Shown here piece by piece: positions 21,200 through 34,405 of a stretch of 64,000 nt of DNA. The position numbers were made by a program, and so were the translations under genes. Under the pieces are notes generated by a model. It was not told the DNA's origin. It was given only the letters and a program-made list of their open reading frames with translations, and did no database searches. Where the stretch lies: positions 5,467,001-5,531,000 of the forward strand of contig JAJFPB010000002.1 of NCBI GenBank assembly GCA_020881915.1, written 5' to 3'. Position 1 is the stretch's first letter. Each line of letters opens with the position of its first letter. Source of the stretch: Paramyrothecium sp. XJ0827. Lineage: Eukaryota > Ascomycota > Sordariomycetes > Hypocreales > Stachybotryaceae.

Positions 21200-24153
21200 A
21201 TGATTTCAGGATCTTGGTTCGTGGTCACAATCGCAACGGCGTTTCTGGCAGAGAGCGCCATTGCTGTCCCAGGATTCCATTCGGTAGTTGACCCCAACCC
21301 GGGAGTCTTCAGAAGTACATTTCCACTGCCAAATGGCCGTGTTAACCAAGACGAAAAATCGATACCGGGCCCTAGGAAGATTCCTGATGCCTATATCGTC
21401 GAGCTCAACAAAGGAGCTTCTATTGTGGGCCGCTCGGAGGGACTCCACGCGCGCTTCCACAGACGTGCACAAGAGGAGAATGTTGAATATCAGATTCGGC
21501 ATGAGTTTACTGATGAGTCCCTGTTCTACGGGCTCTCAGTCGAGTTAACTGGCGATACCAGCAAGGAAGCCCTCGAGGCGCTTCCAGAAGTACGAAGGGT
21601 TTGGCCAGTGCTAGAGGTTGCGCGCCCTACCCCGGTAGGCTTCGAGGACCTTGACATCGGTGGGCCACTAGGTGGCGAGTATGGCTTCAACACGAGCGTC
21701 ATTCGCGGGGAGAACTATAAAATCGATTTCAACCTCAAGATGGCTGGTGTCGACCATCTCCACTCTCGAGGATTGAAGGGCAAAGGCGCAAAGGTCGCCA
21801 TCATCGACAGCGGTATTGATTATCGCCATCCCGCGCTTGGCGGTGGCTTTGGTCCTGGCAAAAAGGTTTCATTCGGGCGAAACTACATCGAAGACGGCCA
21901 AGGTGGCCCAGAAGACCCAATTGCTACCTGCTCGGAAGGAGGCCACGGCACCCACGTCGCCGGTAAGTCCATTCTGCCCGATCTTACTTTCCGCAGCTGA
22001 CAATGCAGGCATTCTTGCTGGAGAGGACCCTCAGGATAAAGGCTTTGGCCTTCTGGGAGTAGACCCCGAAGCCACCATTGGCATGTACCGCGTCTTTGGC
22101 TGCGGAGGTGGTGCCCCCGGTGACATTATTATGCAGGCCATGATTGATGCTGTTAATGATGGCGCGGACATCATTTCCATGTCCTTGGGCTCGGACAACG
22201 GCTGGGAACGTCTAGATCCTTTTAGCCAGATCATTGCCGGCGCCAAGAACCTTGGAGTCGCCGTTATCGTGGCGGCTGGAAACAACGGACGCCTTGGTCC
22301 ATTCCTCACCGGCTCCCCTGCCATCGCCGAAGGCGCCGTGGCCGTTGCTTCTGCCGACTCGGCCCGGTATCCGACAACGTACAGAGTCAAAAGCAACCAT
22401 GGTGATGAGTGGCGGTACTCTAGCCTCTGGCCTATGGAAGGCGAATTCCACATCTACGCTTCTCAGGATTACGACGACAGCCTCGGCTGCCGGTGGGAGC
22501 CGCTTGAGAAGGCCATTGCCTTTGTCGAAGAGAATGGCTGGGACATTGCGAAAACTTTCTTCATGATCCGGCAGTCACAATTCTGCTCCATTGAAGCAAA
22601 CGCCGCCAACATTTATTTTTCTGGGTTTAAGGGAACCCTGCAATGGAGGGATCAAGAGTTTGATAATCCCTACGACAACAATTATGTTGGTTCCGCTCCG
22701 CCCCTCCACATTATCTCAATGGACCATGTGGACGGACCAAAACTATACGATGCGGTTGCTGCTGACCCAAGCGGCATCCGTCTCCGGTTCACCGATCGAC
22801 GCTTCTTAGCCGTGGAGAATCCCAGCGCCGGATTCACAAGCAATTATTCTACCATGGGAAACACGTGGGAGTTCAACGTCTTCAAGCCCATCCTCTCCGC
22901 ACCTGGCCACATCATCCTGAGTGCGTGGCCCTTGGAAGCTGGTGGTTACTCCATCATCTCTGGAACATCTATGGGTAAGCGAACTTCCTGGTACAGGAGA
23001 CCTGACACTATTGCCACGTGCAGCTGACTCATATAAAGCCACACCTTTCGTTGCTGGATGCTACGCTCTCCTCAAATCCGCCTACCCTAATCTCACCGTC
23101 GATGAGATGACCAACCTCTTCACCACCACCGCTCAGCCCGCCAAGTACTGGGGCAACAGCGACGTTTTCCACGCCGTCACCCATCAGGGTGCAGGTATGA
23201 TCAACGTCTGGAGTGCCTATCAAAGTGGTGCAAGATTCGACAGGGGCGCCATCGTCCTTCCACAGTCCGCGGAGCCTGTTACTCAAAACATATCCTTTAC
23301 GAACACCCTCGGTCGGAGCAAGACTTTTGAGATCTCCCATGTACCCGCAGGATTGATGCAGAGAACGCCGTATGGTGACGTGGATCCTGTTGGGTGGTAC
23401 ATTTTCGGCTATCCTTCGTGGCCAATCTATGCCGAAGTAGCGTTTGAGACTCCCACGACAATTACCCTGGCGCCTGGAGAGAAGGTGGACGTCTCCTTCG
23501 TCATCACACCGCCTAGTGGAGTTGATCCAGACACGATTCCAGTGTATTCCGGCTTCATCAAACTCGTATCTGGCCGCGATGTCTATAGCGTGCCGTACAT
23601 GGGGCTTCCGTATGTCCTCAACGAGGTGCCGGTCTTGGAGAGAGATGTTGTTGTCGACGCTCAGCTACCTACTTTAGTCAAAGGGTGGGACGACACTGGA
23701 AACCCAACCTATCATTCCGGGGATCTCGTCATCTACAATAGCTCAAATCTCGAAAATCCTACTCTGGTGTATTTCGCACGACAGCCCTCTGATGTGTATC
23801 GACTTGATCTCGTCGCTGCCAACACGACATTCACACCTACATACTACGGGTTCAACAAATCCAACATTTTCGAGACTACGACGCCTGACCTCCTAGTAAA
23901 GGATACGTTTGGTGGTGTTGATTCTCTTCAACCTATGTTTTCTGACAGCTTTCTCCCGCCCGTTTTCCACTACCTGGATTGGCGTGGTGGCATCGAAGGT
24001 CCAAATGGCGAATACAGTGACACTATGCCGCCGGGAGATTATCGCTTATTGTTAAGACTGCTGCCGGTTGGTAAGAATTATGATGATGCGAATGACTGGG
24101 AAAGCTGGCTTGGACCAGTAATTCGATTTTTTGGTACTCACCCTGGGGTCTAG
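21200..24153 (+). CDS. Secreted subtilisin-like serine protease (S8), 947 aa
   Basis: Three exons: 21200-21962, 22009-22974 and 23039-24153. Both introns fall in conserved sequence: the first splits HVAG, the second splits GTSMAT. A signal peptide (about residues 1-22) is followed by an inhibitor-like prodomain with DAYIVELNKG. The catalytic triad is Asp 203 (AIIDSGIDYRHP), His 249 (GGHGTHVAG) and Ser about 575 (SGTSMATPFVAG). The oxyanion Asn region (VIVAAGNNG) is present. A protease-associated-type insert lies between His and Ser. The long C-terminal part resembles the Fn3-like domain of Vpr/C5a-peptidase subtilases. All catalytic residues are intact, so an active extracellular endopeptidase is expected. 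The ATG at 21200 is chosen because it directly precedes the signal peptide. Confidence 0.93.
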
Positions 24154-24273
24154 GAAGAGTGAGAACTTCTTATAAGCCGTCTTAATATTATAATAATCCA
24201 TGAAGAAGAACAATTGAGGGTAGTAACTTAGTTCCTGAGCTTTCACCTTGTTGGGTAATCAAGATAATATAAA

Positions 24274-26000
24274 TCACACCAGGATTGCTCCTAGCTGGGT
24301 GAGTAGATTCTCAGTAGAAATCCTTGGTGTCCAAAAGAACTCATCCAAGCACATTCTCATTTCATCCCCATTTCTTATTTCGAGACGTGAAACACAGCGA
24401 CGTAAATACAACCTATACCACTGTGGATCCAATGCATTGGCTGTACCAACACATAATGCCCAGAACAGCAGCTTTGTCGACTCTCGCTCCATGTCAGCCA
24501 ATATCGGAACGTTCAGAGATGTGATACTGCGTCGAAGCCTGAACTGTAAACTCCTGAATATGGCGCTATGAGGTCTCATATTCCGGAAGAGGCAAGTTAA
24601 GCACATCAGTGCGGCGGTACGTGCAGCCTCAAGGATGAAGACATCAGCATCTTGCAAACCGGCAAGTGCGTCTGGGAATATGTTGATCGAAAGGAGACGA
24701 TGCTCTACCGCGCAACAGAGCCGAGTGAAGATCATTATATCTAGGGATGTTGCGGCGAGAATAGCGTAGGACGATTCATGCAAGGTGGCAACTCTCCCGA
24801 CGAGGCTTATGAGAGCCAAAATCTTGGGACGAGTCGCACTCGGATCTGATGTCGATTGCCATGGTTTCGTAATTATAGAGAGGTCGCCCAAATCTTGAAA
24901 CATAGGAGATAGATCCGTATCGATGACCGGATACTCAAAGCCGGGTTCGGAATCGGAAACGATGATCGAAATTATGCCTCCTCTGCGACCCATTAGGCAT
25001 ACTCAACACGGGTGGAAGAAAGAAATAGGCAAGTAAGAGTTCAGAACACTTACATGGAAAGGAACATTGCTAATGTGCCCTCACATCCTAAAGCCCCGAG
25101 CCCCCCTCTTGTTCTTATCATTCTCTGCATCGCTTCTCTATGCAAGATGTCTTGGGCAACATCGCCGGTAATGTTCTACAAACAAAAGTTAAACCTCCTG
25201 TGCTGCCGAAAGGCTACTGACATTAAACTTACACCCGAGGCCCCTAGGAGGCCGACTCCAAGTATCAATGCATCGCTGCATGTATCATCAGAGGTCGCCA
25301 AGCGCTGAATTATACAGTGTATCAAGTGCCCACGGTGATACAGCGTGGTCGGGCCCCAGGGCCTGTCATGTATCGCGTCCAAATGAACAGCAGAATGGAA
25401 TAAAACTCCTTGCACGAAGAGGAGATCTGTGAGTACGTAGGAAACCAGAATTGTACTCAAGGGATGATGGTCTGAACGGTGACGGAAAGGTTGTATGGTG
25501 GGGACGATGTTGTGGATGACTAGGCGTTCACGTCAGCTCAATCTCGACTGCAGGTGGGTAGTAGCCCAAGCCCAAGTCTCAAAGCACTGTATAAAGTAAT
25601 CAGGTGAATCCGGGGAAGGAAATTGGCTCTTCTTACAGTGAGCTAAAAGCATGGGCGCCTCATGATGGTGGTACAGTGCAGTGGATGAGAACGGATCAAA
25701 TGCTAGGCCGGATCCAACCTCGAGTGACGAAACCTGGTCATGTATGCCACATTCTTCTTCTGTGGTTTCCCTTGACTCATCGAAATGCAGCAAGAGTTGC
25801 CCTGTACCTGAATTGAGGCAGTCTTGTGGCTGCGTGTTGGTAGGATCCTGGGCTCGCCCTTCTTGGAATTTCCTGAATCGCTGCAGCCGTTCGTCTCGGC
25901 GAAACACTCGCATCGCATTCTCCCTGACTGCTTTTCGAGCGCTGCGGGCCACCTTCCCACCGGCTTGGTTGGAGGCAATGAACTGCCAAGTTGCTGCCAT
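24274..26000 (-). CDS. Fungal transcription-factor-like protein without a zinc cluster, 493 aa
   Basis: Four exons: 25637-26000, 25233-25519, 25054-25175 and 24274-24982, with introns of 117, 57 and 71 bp. Reading phases agree and no stop remains. The N-terminus (MAATWQFIASNQ, then VRENAMRVFRRDERLQRF) is the basic start found in a group of fungal proteins that carry the fungal_trans_2 (PF11951-type) region but no Zn2Cys6 domain. The middle has LTDLLFVQGVLFHSAVHLDA and MIRTRGGLGALG, typical of that region. Role unknown; a regulatory or cofactor role is the family expectation. Its stop lies 120 bp from the stop of the subtilase, tail to tail. The first intron is longer than its neighbours and contains an in-frame TGA that can make the gene look broken. 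Confidence 0.75.
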
Positions 26001-26677
26001 TATCTAGCACATGTCCTCAGTTGGCAATATTTGCATTCGACATAATACCCTATGATAATGCTGCGGCGCCTGATCAAGAGACAGAGCTCAACGATTTATC
26101 CTACGCCGGACCTTGTAGCGCTCACATAAGCTTGCGGCCACAAGATTGCAGGCCACAACATCATAGCCCTCCAGGCTACAATATCACAGGCCATGGCAAC
26201 TAAGCCACTTGCCCTTTGAAATTGAAGTTGTACGATAATTCATTTTCCTTTTTGGGCTACCTTCCTCCGTACCGTGCGTAAAGGATTAGATCCACGAAGG
26301 ATTCCGGTCCGTTGCCCCCCCCCCCGGCCATCTCACCGTGCTTCAACATGGGCACCTTAAGTGAACCCGCTAACCTCTTTGGGGCAGTGCTCTTCTTGGC
26401 GGCTGGGAAGGACGTCTTACTTGCATGCGGAAACTCTGGGGCTCAAGGGTCTTACAGCCCTAGCATCACCATGGCCTTGATGTGAATTGCTGCATAGCCC
26501 CAGCTCTCGTATAGCCCTGTAGAGAACCCATCAGGTTGAAGCCTTGACAGACAGGCAATTGCCCTACTCATATTTTGCCATGGCAGAGTATAAGAACCTC
26601 CAAGATCTCTTAGTAGGTCAACATTTTACATCATCTCTCACTACTTGCAAAGGAACTATACCACAACTTCTTCCATC
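26001..26677. other. Intergenic, divergent promoters
   Basis: Separates the start of the transcription-factor-like gene from the secreted hydrolase. Contains a run of eleven C at about 26315-26325. No ORF is supported. Confidence 0.45.
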
Positions 26678-27903
26678 ATGCTTGTCTCTTACACAGCTCT
26701 TGCCTTGGCTTTCGGATCAGTCGGGCTTTCAGCGTCAACAAGGAGAACATGCAAACCACAAGTTCCCATGCCCGTCTGCACGGAGCTCATGCTTCCAATC
26801 AAGGCGGCTGCCAATAACACCGACCTGCCTCCTTATCCTGAGTCCACGGAACCTGGCGTCTTGTACAAGTATCTCGCTAGCTTCAATGCGTCAACTCTGC
26901 CCCAGGTTCCCGTGTCGGGGACATTCAATATCAGTGCCCTGTACTGTGAGCCGTCAGTCAAAGTCAAAGGACGCGAAGGAACGATTCAGTTCCTCTTGCA
27001 CGGTCTCACGGCCACGAAGGTACATCTTTATTCCTTATGTTGTGAAAAACTCTGCTAAATTTGCCATAGGAATACTGGAATGGCATCGACTTTCCTGACC
27101 CGGCCTTCCGGGGTCAATACTCTTGGATGTACCACGCTGCATCGCAGGGATATGCGACACTTGCCATTGACAACCTCGGAAATGGCCACTCTGATCGCCC
27201 TGACCCTATTCGTGTTGTGCAGACCACGTTGCAGCTATCTGTGATACACGGCATCCTCACTGGGCTTCGGGCTGGATCATTGCCTAACCTACCCAAGTAT
27301 AGCAAAATTATCATGGGCACTCACTCTTATGGCTCGGTCATTGGGAGGCTCGTTTCGACCTTTTTCCCGACAAGTGGCGCCGACGCATACATTCTCACGG
27401 CTACATCCAGAGACCTGACAGGTCTGAGGCAATTCCTTGGCTACATCCAAGCACAGGCTGCGACCGCCGTCGACCCACGTTTCACTGGCCTTGCACCCGC
27501 CTACCTTTCAGTCACCAAAAATGTTCGAGAAGTGTTATACGGCCTAGATGGGTCATTCGACCCCAAGATGGTTGCATGGGATGCTAAATATCCCCATGTC
27601 TTTCCTGCCGGCGAGATTGCAACCTCCAGAAACGCACCAGCCTCGAGCTTTGCTGGGCCTGTCTTGATTATAACTGGCGGACAGGATCAGATTGCCTGCG
27701 GAAACGGGACGATTGTTGGCCCGGTGCCCGACTGTGGATCTGGTCCGGGGTCACAAGTCGACAACACCAAGACTCTCTTCCCTCAGGCCAAGGTGTTCAA
27801 TGCCTATGTGACCGGGGACACTGCCCACAATATTAACACGCACTACTCTGCCCCCCAGTCTTTTGGTGCTGCCCACATGTGGCTTGAAAGCGTTGGTTTT
27901 TAG
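26678..27903 (+). CDS. Secreted alpha/beta-hydrolase, 391 aa
   Basis: Two exons, 26678-27019 and 27070-27903, with a 50-bp phase-0 intron. The ATG at 26678 starts a signal peptide (MLVSYTALALAFGSVGLSA). The fold is readable: TIQFLLHGLT with the oxyanion region, YATLAIDNLGNGHSDRP, then the nucleophile elbow THSYG with Ser about 200. The acid is in ITGGQDQI (Asp about 320) and the histidine in GDTAHNIN (His about 367). All three triad residues are therefore present. Several N-glycosylation sequons occur near the N-terminus. Substrate is unknown; esterase or peptidase-like activity on small extracellular molecules is the family expectation. Confidence 0.85.
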
Positions 27904-28508
27904 GATAGAAATGGCCCTCAAGGGGGTGCATGTAGTATCGAGATGAAACCAGCGGTGGCTTACATCACCATCCTGCTTTTTCAAATATCCTTCTCCTTCA
28001 ATATTTAATACTTCAAATACAGCTTAGTTTCAATTCTCAAAATCGGCCAGAGCCACTTTTTAATAAGCCTCTGGCCCATTCCAAGTCCACACATGATCAA
28101 TTGAATGGTGGGAATATTCTTACCGCTCTGACATTTATGGGCATTGCGTTTGCGGCTCAAAATGACATCCAATAATCATACCTGGTGCTTTGTATTGAGT
28201 ATGACAGCCGAGTACAGTTTTCTAAGTATACATAGAGTCTGATCACGAGCTACTTGTTTGAACACTTGAAGACAAATCTCCGGTCTGCGGGCCACTGGCT
28301 TCACGCTTTGCGAAACATGGTTGAAGTCAGGTAGCAGGACAGTGGCGAGGATGATGGTGACGACGGTGCATTTTAAACTCGGTTGAAAAGCATAACTAAT
28401 ACTGAAGTTTCCAATGTAGATGGTACCCATACACGAAAGATCTTCTTCTTCTTTCTACAGGGCAGTAGTGTTCAAATGAGCGTGTACAAACCCTTGTTGC
28501 TGACATGA
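27904..28508. other. 3' flanks of convergent genes
   Basis: 600 bp between the stops of the hydrolase and the M13 peptidase. Only small overlapping ORFs; nothing recognised. Confidence 0.5.
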
Positions 28509-31071
28509 TTACCACATCTCGCACGTTGGTTCGCGCCTTTTACACCCGAATGCCTCCCTGAATCCTCGTGAGTTTGTCGTCGACCCGAGTATCCGTGCAA
28601 AATAGGGCGAGTGTATGTCATTGCTGATCTTGTGCAGGAGTGTCTCGGGGTTGTAGCTGGAACACCAGACCTGGCCAGCAGCCAGGAAGAACAACTGTTC
28701 CTTGGAGAATCCTTCCAGCCCCGGCAAGTACGGCGCAGGGGCTGACGACTCTCGCTCGCGCCAAGCGTCGTACGCCACATTGATGCCACCAGAGTCCGCA
28801 ATATTCTCGCCCAATGTAACGGTTCCTTTGACGTAGATGGGCTGCTGGGACTCCTCGTCGAGCAGGGGTTTGCCGTCGCTTAGGACGCCTGCAATCTTAG
28901 AGAACTGGTCTATGAAACACTGCATACGCCTCTCGAACTCGTCCAGGGTCGGCTTGTCCCACCATATTCTTAGTCGCCGCTCGTTGTCAAATTGGCTGCC
29001 CAGGTTGTCGAATCCATGAGTGATCTCGTGGCCGACAACGAGACCCAAGGCGCCATACGTAAGGTAATCAGGCATATCTGGATCGAAAATTGGGAACTGG
29101 GATATACCAGCAGGCATGGCGATATGATTACTTGAGCGGCCGTGTTGCGCCGCAGCCGAGAAGCTGTGCAGGTCACTCTCGGGCCATTTCAGCCTGTTCC
29201 ATGGCTTGCCGAGGTATGAAAAGGTCTGTTTGGCAGACCATCGGCGAATGGAAATAGCATTTTCGAAGAACGAGTCGGTAATCTCGACTTCAGCATAATA
29301 CTTAGCAAGCGCAGTCGCATTTAGCAGTTGGGGGTCCTGGTTGAGTTAACCGGTTAGCCGGAATCATCTTCAACGTCGAAAGGAGGCTTGCGCGCCTTGC
29401 AGGCCCTTGCTGCAAATACAAGGAGACTTACTGTGTCGGGGAATCCTATTTTAAGGATCATCTTGTCCAGCTTATCGTGTATGAGTATTTTAGTCTCGTT
29501 GGTTATCCAAGTGCTCCTATCAACACGGCGACCGAAAGACGTCTTTAAAACTTCCGCAATCGATTGAACTTTTGCCCGAACGTCATCCCTGTATGCCGTG
29601 TCTAGGAAAAACTTACTTGCCATCCAACCGAGACTCTGATCAACGTAAGCAAAACATGTGGACCATCGGTCTGATCCTGGGGCCTGAAAAATGGAAATTA
29701 GCCGTGCCGGTTCCCCATAGTAATCCTGCGTGCAAAGAAACAAGACATACAGTATCACCAGCCACATATGGAGCATAGTTTAAATACGCCATAAGAATGA
29801 AAATACCCTGGATTGTCGACCGTGGCGTCTTCTCCAATACCTGCGACATATTGCCGTATATATCAGGGTATTGGAATTGCATCCGGTCCAGCTCGTATCC
29901 GGAGGGAGCCAACAGCCGGAGGACACGATCAATAACCAAAGCTGGCGCCGTTTCTGCCGCCTTCAACACAGTAGTGGTATGCCAATTCTTGAGATGGTGT
30001 GTCAGCATGGCTTTGTAAGCCCTTTTGATTTCAGCCGAGAACGTACATGCAGTGCTGTGGCGGAATTAGCCTTGATTGTCGTTTCAAGCTGCTCGAACTT
30101 CAGAGCAACACCAACAATCCCTCGGGCTAGTGCCGGTGCCGCCCGACAACCTGCCTCATTGGGCAGGAGCTTTTCTAAGAGTTTCAATAGGTCGTCTTCT
30201 TTTTCGATGAGCTTGGCTAGATTTGGAGAGGCTGAGCTTGCGTAGGCAATAGCTGGAAGCGCCTTGTCTGACGTGGTTCCGAAAGGGCTGCCAAAACTTG
30301 GAATGCTAATGTTCTACGCGCATAATCCGATCAATAAAGTTCTACATCCATTGCAAAATAAGCGAAAGGAGATTGCTCACCGGGTTTTGGTTATCATAGT
30401 CGATCCAAAAGTCACCGAACACGGGAACCCCGATGGATGTCAGATATGCTATGGTGTCTGCCAAGGGGTCATAGTCCTCTGCCGAGAGCGTTGCATTCGA
30501 AGTGTAGTCCAAATCTGAGACTGGAAATCGCGAAGTAATTTGTTTAATAATATCAGGTATTCCTCCGAGGCCTGATGCCTCGATCGCGGTGCCATTCATG
30601 CAAGCATCATAATTCTTGACGAGCTTTTCAAAATTACTCTTATCCTCGGGCTTAGACTGAAGCAGTCTTAGCTTGAGTATCATGGGTCACAACGAAATTG
30701 ACTTACGGAATTCGAGCTGAGGTAGGGGCTTTCCAAAATTGTCCTCAAGACTTGCTGGTTCCGCATTTGCAGCACTTCGACATTATCTGTATCTTGCCAT
30801 CGGAGTGGAAAACCTCCACATGCGTCTTCCCAGTGGTCAGCGGATTGCCTGCATGGCTATGTAACACGCTTTTCCAATATTTAAGATACTGGCGCTGCAA
30901 TAGGGGCCATATCCCGCAGCAGACTTAAGAAATAATGTTGGGGTGTGACATACAGGCTGGAAAATCCTCGCAAGGATCGATTGTCGTGTACTGCGGATGT
31001 AAATTGCTGAGAATATGACCTGCAGACTGTATACAGCTTGGAGTTAAGCATAAGCCTGAATTGGTGTACAT
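28509..31071 (-). CDS. M13 (neprilysin-like) zinc metallopeptidase, about 698 aa
   Basis: Seven coding exons: 30954-31071, 30707-30825, 30381-30656, 30047-30313, 29751-29987, 29432-29683 and 28509-29336; all phases fit. The N-terminus carries the M13 cysteine pattern (LCLTPSC, DPCEDF, and YACGGF restored across intron 1). The metal site is intact: HEITHGFD at about residue 526 and GENIAD at about 600, and the chain ends in CEMW, the conserved terminal CxxW. Before MPAGISQFPIF, where family members have the substrate-binding NAYY motif, this protein reads AAQH within SAAAQHGRSS. No signal peptide or membrane anchor is seen from the ATG at 31071. An in-frame ATG at 31164 would add 31 hydrophilic residues, and a 5' exon may be missing. 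The family cleaves peptides before hydrophobic residues. Confidence 0.87.
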
Positions 31072-32051
31072 CTTGCAAGATTGATGCGAAGAAAGCAATG
31101 AATATGGGTTGGTTTCTGTGCGATAAATGGTGTTTCGACCGTGTCTAGCTCGACCACAAGACATGGAATGTTATACTACGTTTATATACAAATCTCAAAT
31201 ACAAGAAATGTGTTCGATGACTGTTCTTACGTCACGTTCAGCATTGACAACCTCAAAAGAAGGCGGCTGTGTACGCAGCCGCACTCAGGGCGAACAAGGA
31301 TATTCTTGATGTAATTTGCTTGCAAGTTCAACGTTTTCAGACTAACCAAGGCTACAATGGCCAGATTTAGATGGACAAACAGGCCTATTATTATTACCGT
31401 TGCATTATGACCGTTCCTAGAAGAAGGTGTAGGCTAGGTACTGAGGGATTCAGAGCAGGATTTGGTGATTATGTTGCCCCTCGGTTGTCTTGGCCAAGTA
31501 GCTGCTCATTTGGGCTTGAATCGACATCTCTCAGTCCGTGGCTCGGTCAGCTCCTAGGGCTGGGAACAAGCATCTTTGCCGGGATTAATTTGCACTGTGT
31601 TACCTTGCAGCTTCGATAAATCAAGCAACGAGCAACGGCAGGCATATTGCTTACGCCCACATTTGGTGCCATCCACAGATCTTCTTTATTGGTCAACCCC
31701 GTGGCGCATCTCGCCGTTCTAACCTGAAAAAGCAGATGAATGGCCAAGACTTTTAGCGTCACCGGGGACCGTCAGGGTCCTCGACCAACTGCCAATGAGA
31801 AGGCTTCCCGAAGCTGACTTGGCTGCGGTGGACGACATTGTCATCATGGTCACGTTTGCACCAACCGGGGAATCGGAGGCCGGAAGGAATGAGAACGTCA
31901 GCGCTCCATGCTTCCAGAGTTGTCTTCGTCTCCACAATTAAGCTTGTTTGGTAATCAGTCGCCCAAATTTGTGGTACACCTGGTGTTTCAGCTCCCGAAT
32001 ACGTTGCCGTAGAGAATTATCGGATTGTAAAGACCACTTGCCGCTTCCGCC
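31072..32051. other. Intergenic, divergent promoters
   Basis: Lies between the M13 gene start and the next zinc-cluster gene. Short ORFs only. A missing first exon of the M13 gene could lie in the left part, but no signal peptide sequence was found. Confidence 0.4.
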
Positions 32052-33750
32052 ATGGCGCCACACTCCGACTTGGCGAACAACAAGCATTGTTGGGAATGTC
32101 GACGACGTCGGCTTGTTTGTGATGGTGTGGTACCGGCTTGCACGAGATGCCAGGATGCAAGTGTGGCTTGTCCAGGGTACGGCGAGAAGAAGCCTCTCCG
32201 TTGGCTCGATCCTGGACATCTAGGACCAAGATCGACCCGGCTCTGGATTGATGCACAAGATCCGGACACAGTCGATTCAACAAGGACTACAACAAACTCT
32301 CGTAGCACGGCGGCAATCGGCATTCAGATCCCCAACAATATGGGTTCCCCATTTCTAGAAGCCGAGATCGAACCTCTTCAAATTAAAGACATCACGCTCC
32401 TTCACGTGGCGAAGTACTGTAAGTGGTTCCTTGGTTATGCTAATTTGGCGAAATTTTGGCATTGTGCGCTTATGCTTCCTTGGATCCCAAGACAACGCAT
32501 ATGTCTTGCCTATTTATGCAGCAGCTAAGCCATTAATTCCACAACTGTCCACACCTGTGCTTGAGATGGCGCACGTTATGGAAGCACCGCCCGTATTCAA
32601 CTCTGTCATGGCATGCAATATCGTAGGGCATCGTATGCAACAACTGCCCCTGAATGTCTGTCCACGGGTTCTACGCAATGCAAGATCGATGTATTTACGC
32701 TATCGAGGCGAAGCAATACAGAGCATTACCGCGGGTCTCCGCGAGACGGGCAATGAGCGACGTGCAATTATTGCCATCTGCTTAGCTTCTTTCTGGATTG
32801 TGGAGGTGAGTAGTTGAGATGATATACTATGTTGGCGCGCGAGGTTATGTCTAATCTCTCTTTTTTCCGTCTCAGGTCCAGCAAGAAGACTCTACGTGGC
32901 GCATGCATCATGCAGGTCTAGCCGAGATGTACCGCCGCCTAGGAGGTCTTGATCATTGGATTCGGTTACCGGGACTAGACTACATGATGCACTACATCCT
33001 CAAGTAAGCTCGATCTGCTGCTCTTACAACCAAGCTTCCATGTCTCAACTAAACGCTAGTATCGAAATCTTTGGCAATACTACCAGTCCTGGCGGAACTC
33101 ATCTTTCATTTTTGTCATACCAAAAACTGGTCGAGGTTGTCACCACGGTTTATGATTCGACCAAGAGCTCAACAGTAATATGTCCTGCTCCGCTGGTACT
33201 TGCCTTGGTTCACATCAACCGTTTCCGATACTTGGCCTCTTCTCCTTGTTTGCTCGAAGAAAAACAGCCATTGCCACCAATACACGATGCAATATTACAC
33301 GATATCAATAATTTTAGTCCTACTATCTGGGCATCTTTGATTGGCTCAGGAGCGAAGGAGCTGGAAAGTCTAGGGCAAATATTTCAGTCAGCAGTGGCGT
33401 TATATTACGTCTTGTCGCTCTCAGGTCTATCGCTATTAGAGTCTAATGCTGGAGTGGAGACTTATATAACCCAACATTACGAGAGGCTCCTATCGTTACT
33501 CGAGCACTCGGTCGTCAGCCCATATATTAGACAGGTCTTGATATGGCCCTTGGCGGTCCTCGGCGTGATAGCAGCGCAGAAAGATGACCCAGTCGTTAGA
33601 ACATTCGTCAGTCAGCAATTATTGCAATATCGGCAACTACTTGGACAAGGAGCACCCAGAAGGCTAAAAGAGATATTGGAAAGATTCTGGGCTTCGGGAA
33701 AGACTGGCTGGGATGACTGCTTCACTGGGCCCTTTTGCGTTTCCGCTTGA
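32052..33750 (+). CDS. Zn2Cys6 transcription factor, 499 aa
   Basis: Four exons: 32052-32418, 32492-32805, 32876-33003 and 33060-33750, with introns of 73, 70 and 56 bp. The zinc cluster is at residues 13-40: CWECRRRRLVC followed by DGVVPACTRC and a final cysteine in VACPGYG. The typical continuation KKPLRWLDPGHL follows. The remainder resembles the fungal_trans_2 region, with AKYYNAYVLPIY restored across the first intron. The protein should act in the nucleus as a sequence-specific regulator. It is divergent from the M13 peptidase and converges on the mannanase at 34406; a link to either is not shown. Confidence 0.88.
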
Positions 33751-34405
33751 ATTAGAGACTTGAGATGGTAGCCAAGGAACAGATCAGGCCAGTGATTGGA
33801 TGAAACAGCACCTGGCTCTTGTCCGAAACAGCCTCAGATACCATGGTCCTTTCAACCCTGCATTGCTTTCTAATGAGCCCGTCATGAATGTGAATCACAT
33901 GAAGAACCATTCTAATAGCGCAAATCTATGCTGAGAGCAGATATCGCAGCTCCAAATAGCTCCATTATTATGACGCACTTATAGCCGAGGAGAACACACT
34001 CTACCGCTCTGCCCCATTACATTCACGTCAGGCGCTGGGCTGCCGCTAATAAATTGTGTGCTGGGCGACTCTCTTTGCGACCTCTGATGGATTGAGAGTA
34101 GCTTCAAACCACGTCAATCAGGTGTTTGAATTCCCACATACTGGGCTACTACGTTGAAGAATAGCGTAAGCTTAGATTGGTGCTTTATCTCACAAGGTAC
34201 ACAAGGCCCATGAAAAGTATCTTAGTGTTGACCCCGACATCGGCGAACCACTGTGTAATTTGCTTGGCAAGAACGAGCTTGTGAATGATTCAGAGGCGAA
34301 GTAGAAGCCTCTTCTCGCCCTTTCTTTCTACCGTAGACTTGACCATAACTATGTCCCGTGATACATAATGGCCTCAGCCTTGGTTCATCTGGGGTACTTT
34401 GTGTC
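33751..34405. other. 3' flanks of convergent genes
   Basis: Between the stop codons of the regulator and the mannanase. No feature supported beyond untranslated sequence. Confidence 0.5.

Noticed and set aside
25533..25535. In-frame TGA that appears to break the transcription-factor-like gene
   Set aside because: It lies inside a 117-bp intron (25520-25636) with GTAAGA donor, CTGAC branch site and CCTAG acceptor; splicing it gives a continuous frame with family-like sequence.
26315..26325. Run of eleven C residues
   Set aside because: Simple homopolymer in non-coding DNA; could be sequencing-prone, no function implied.
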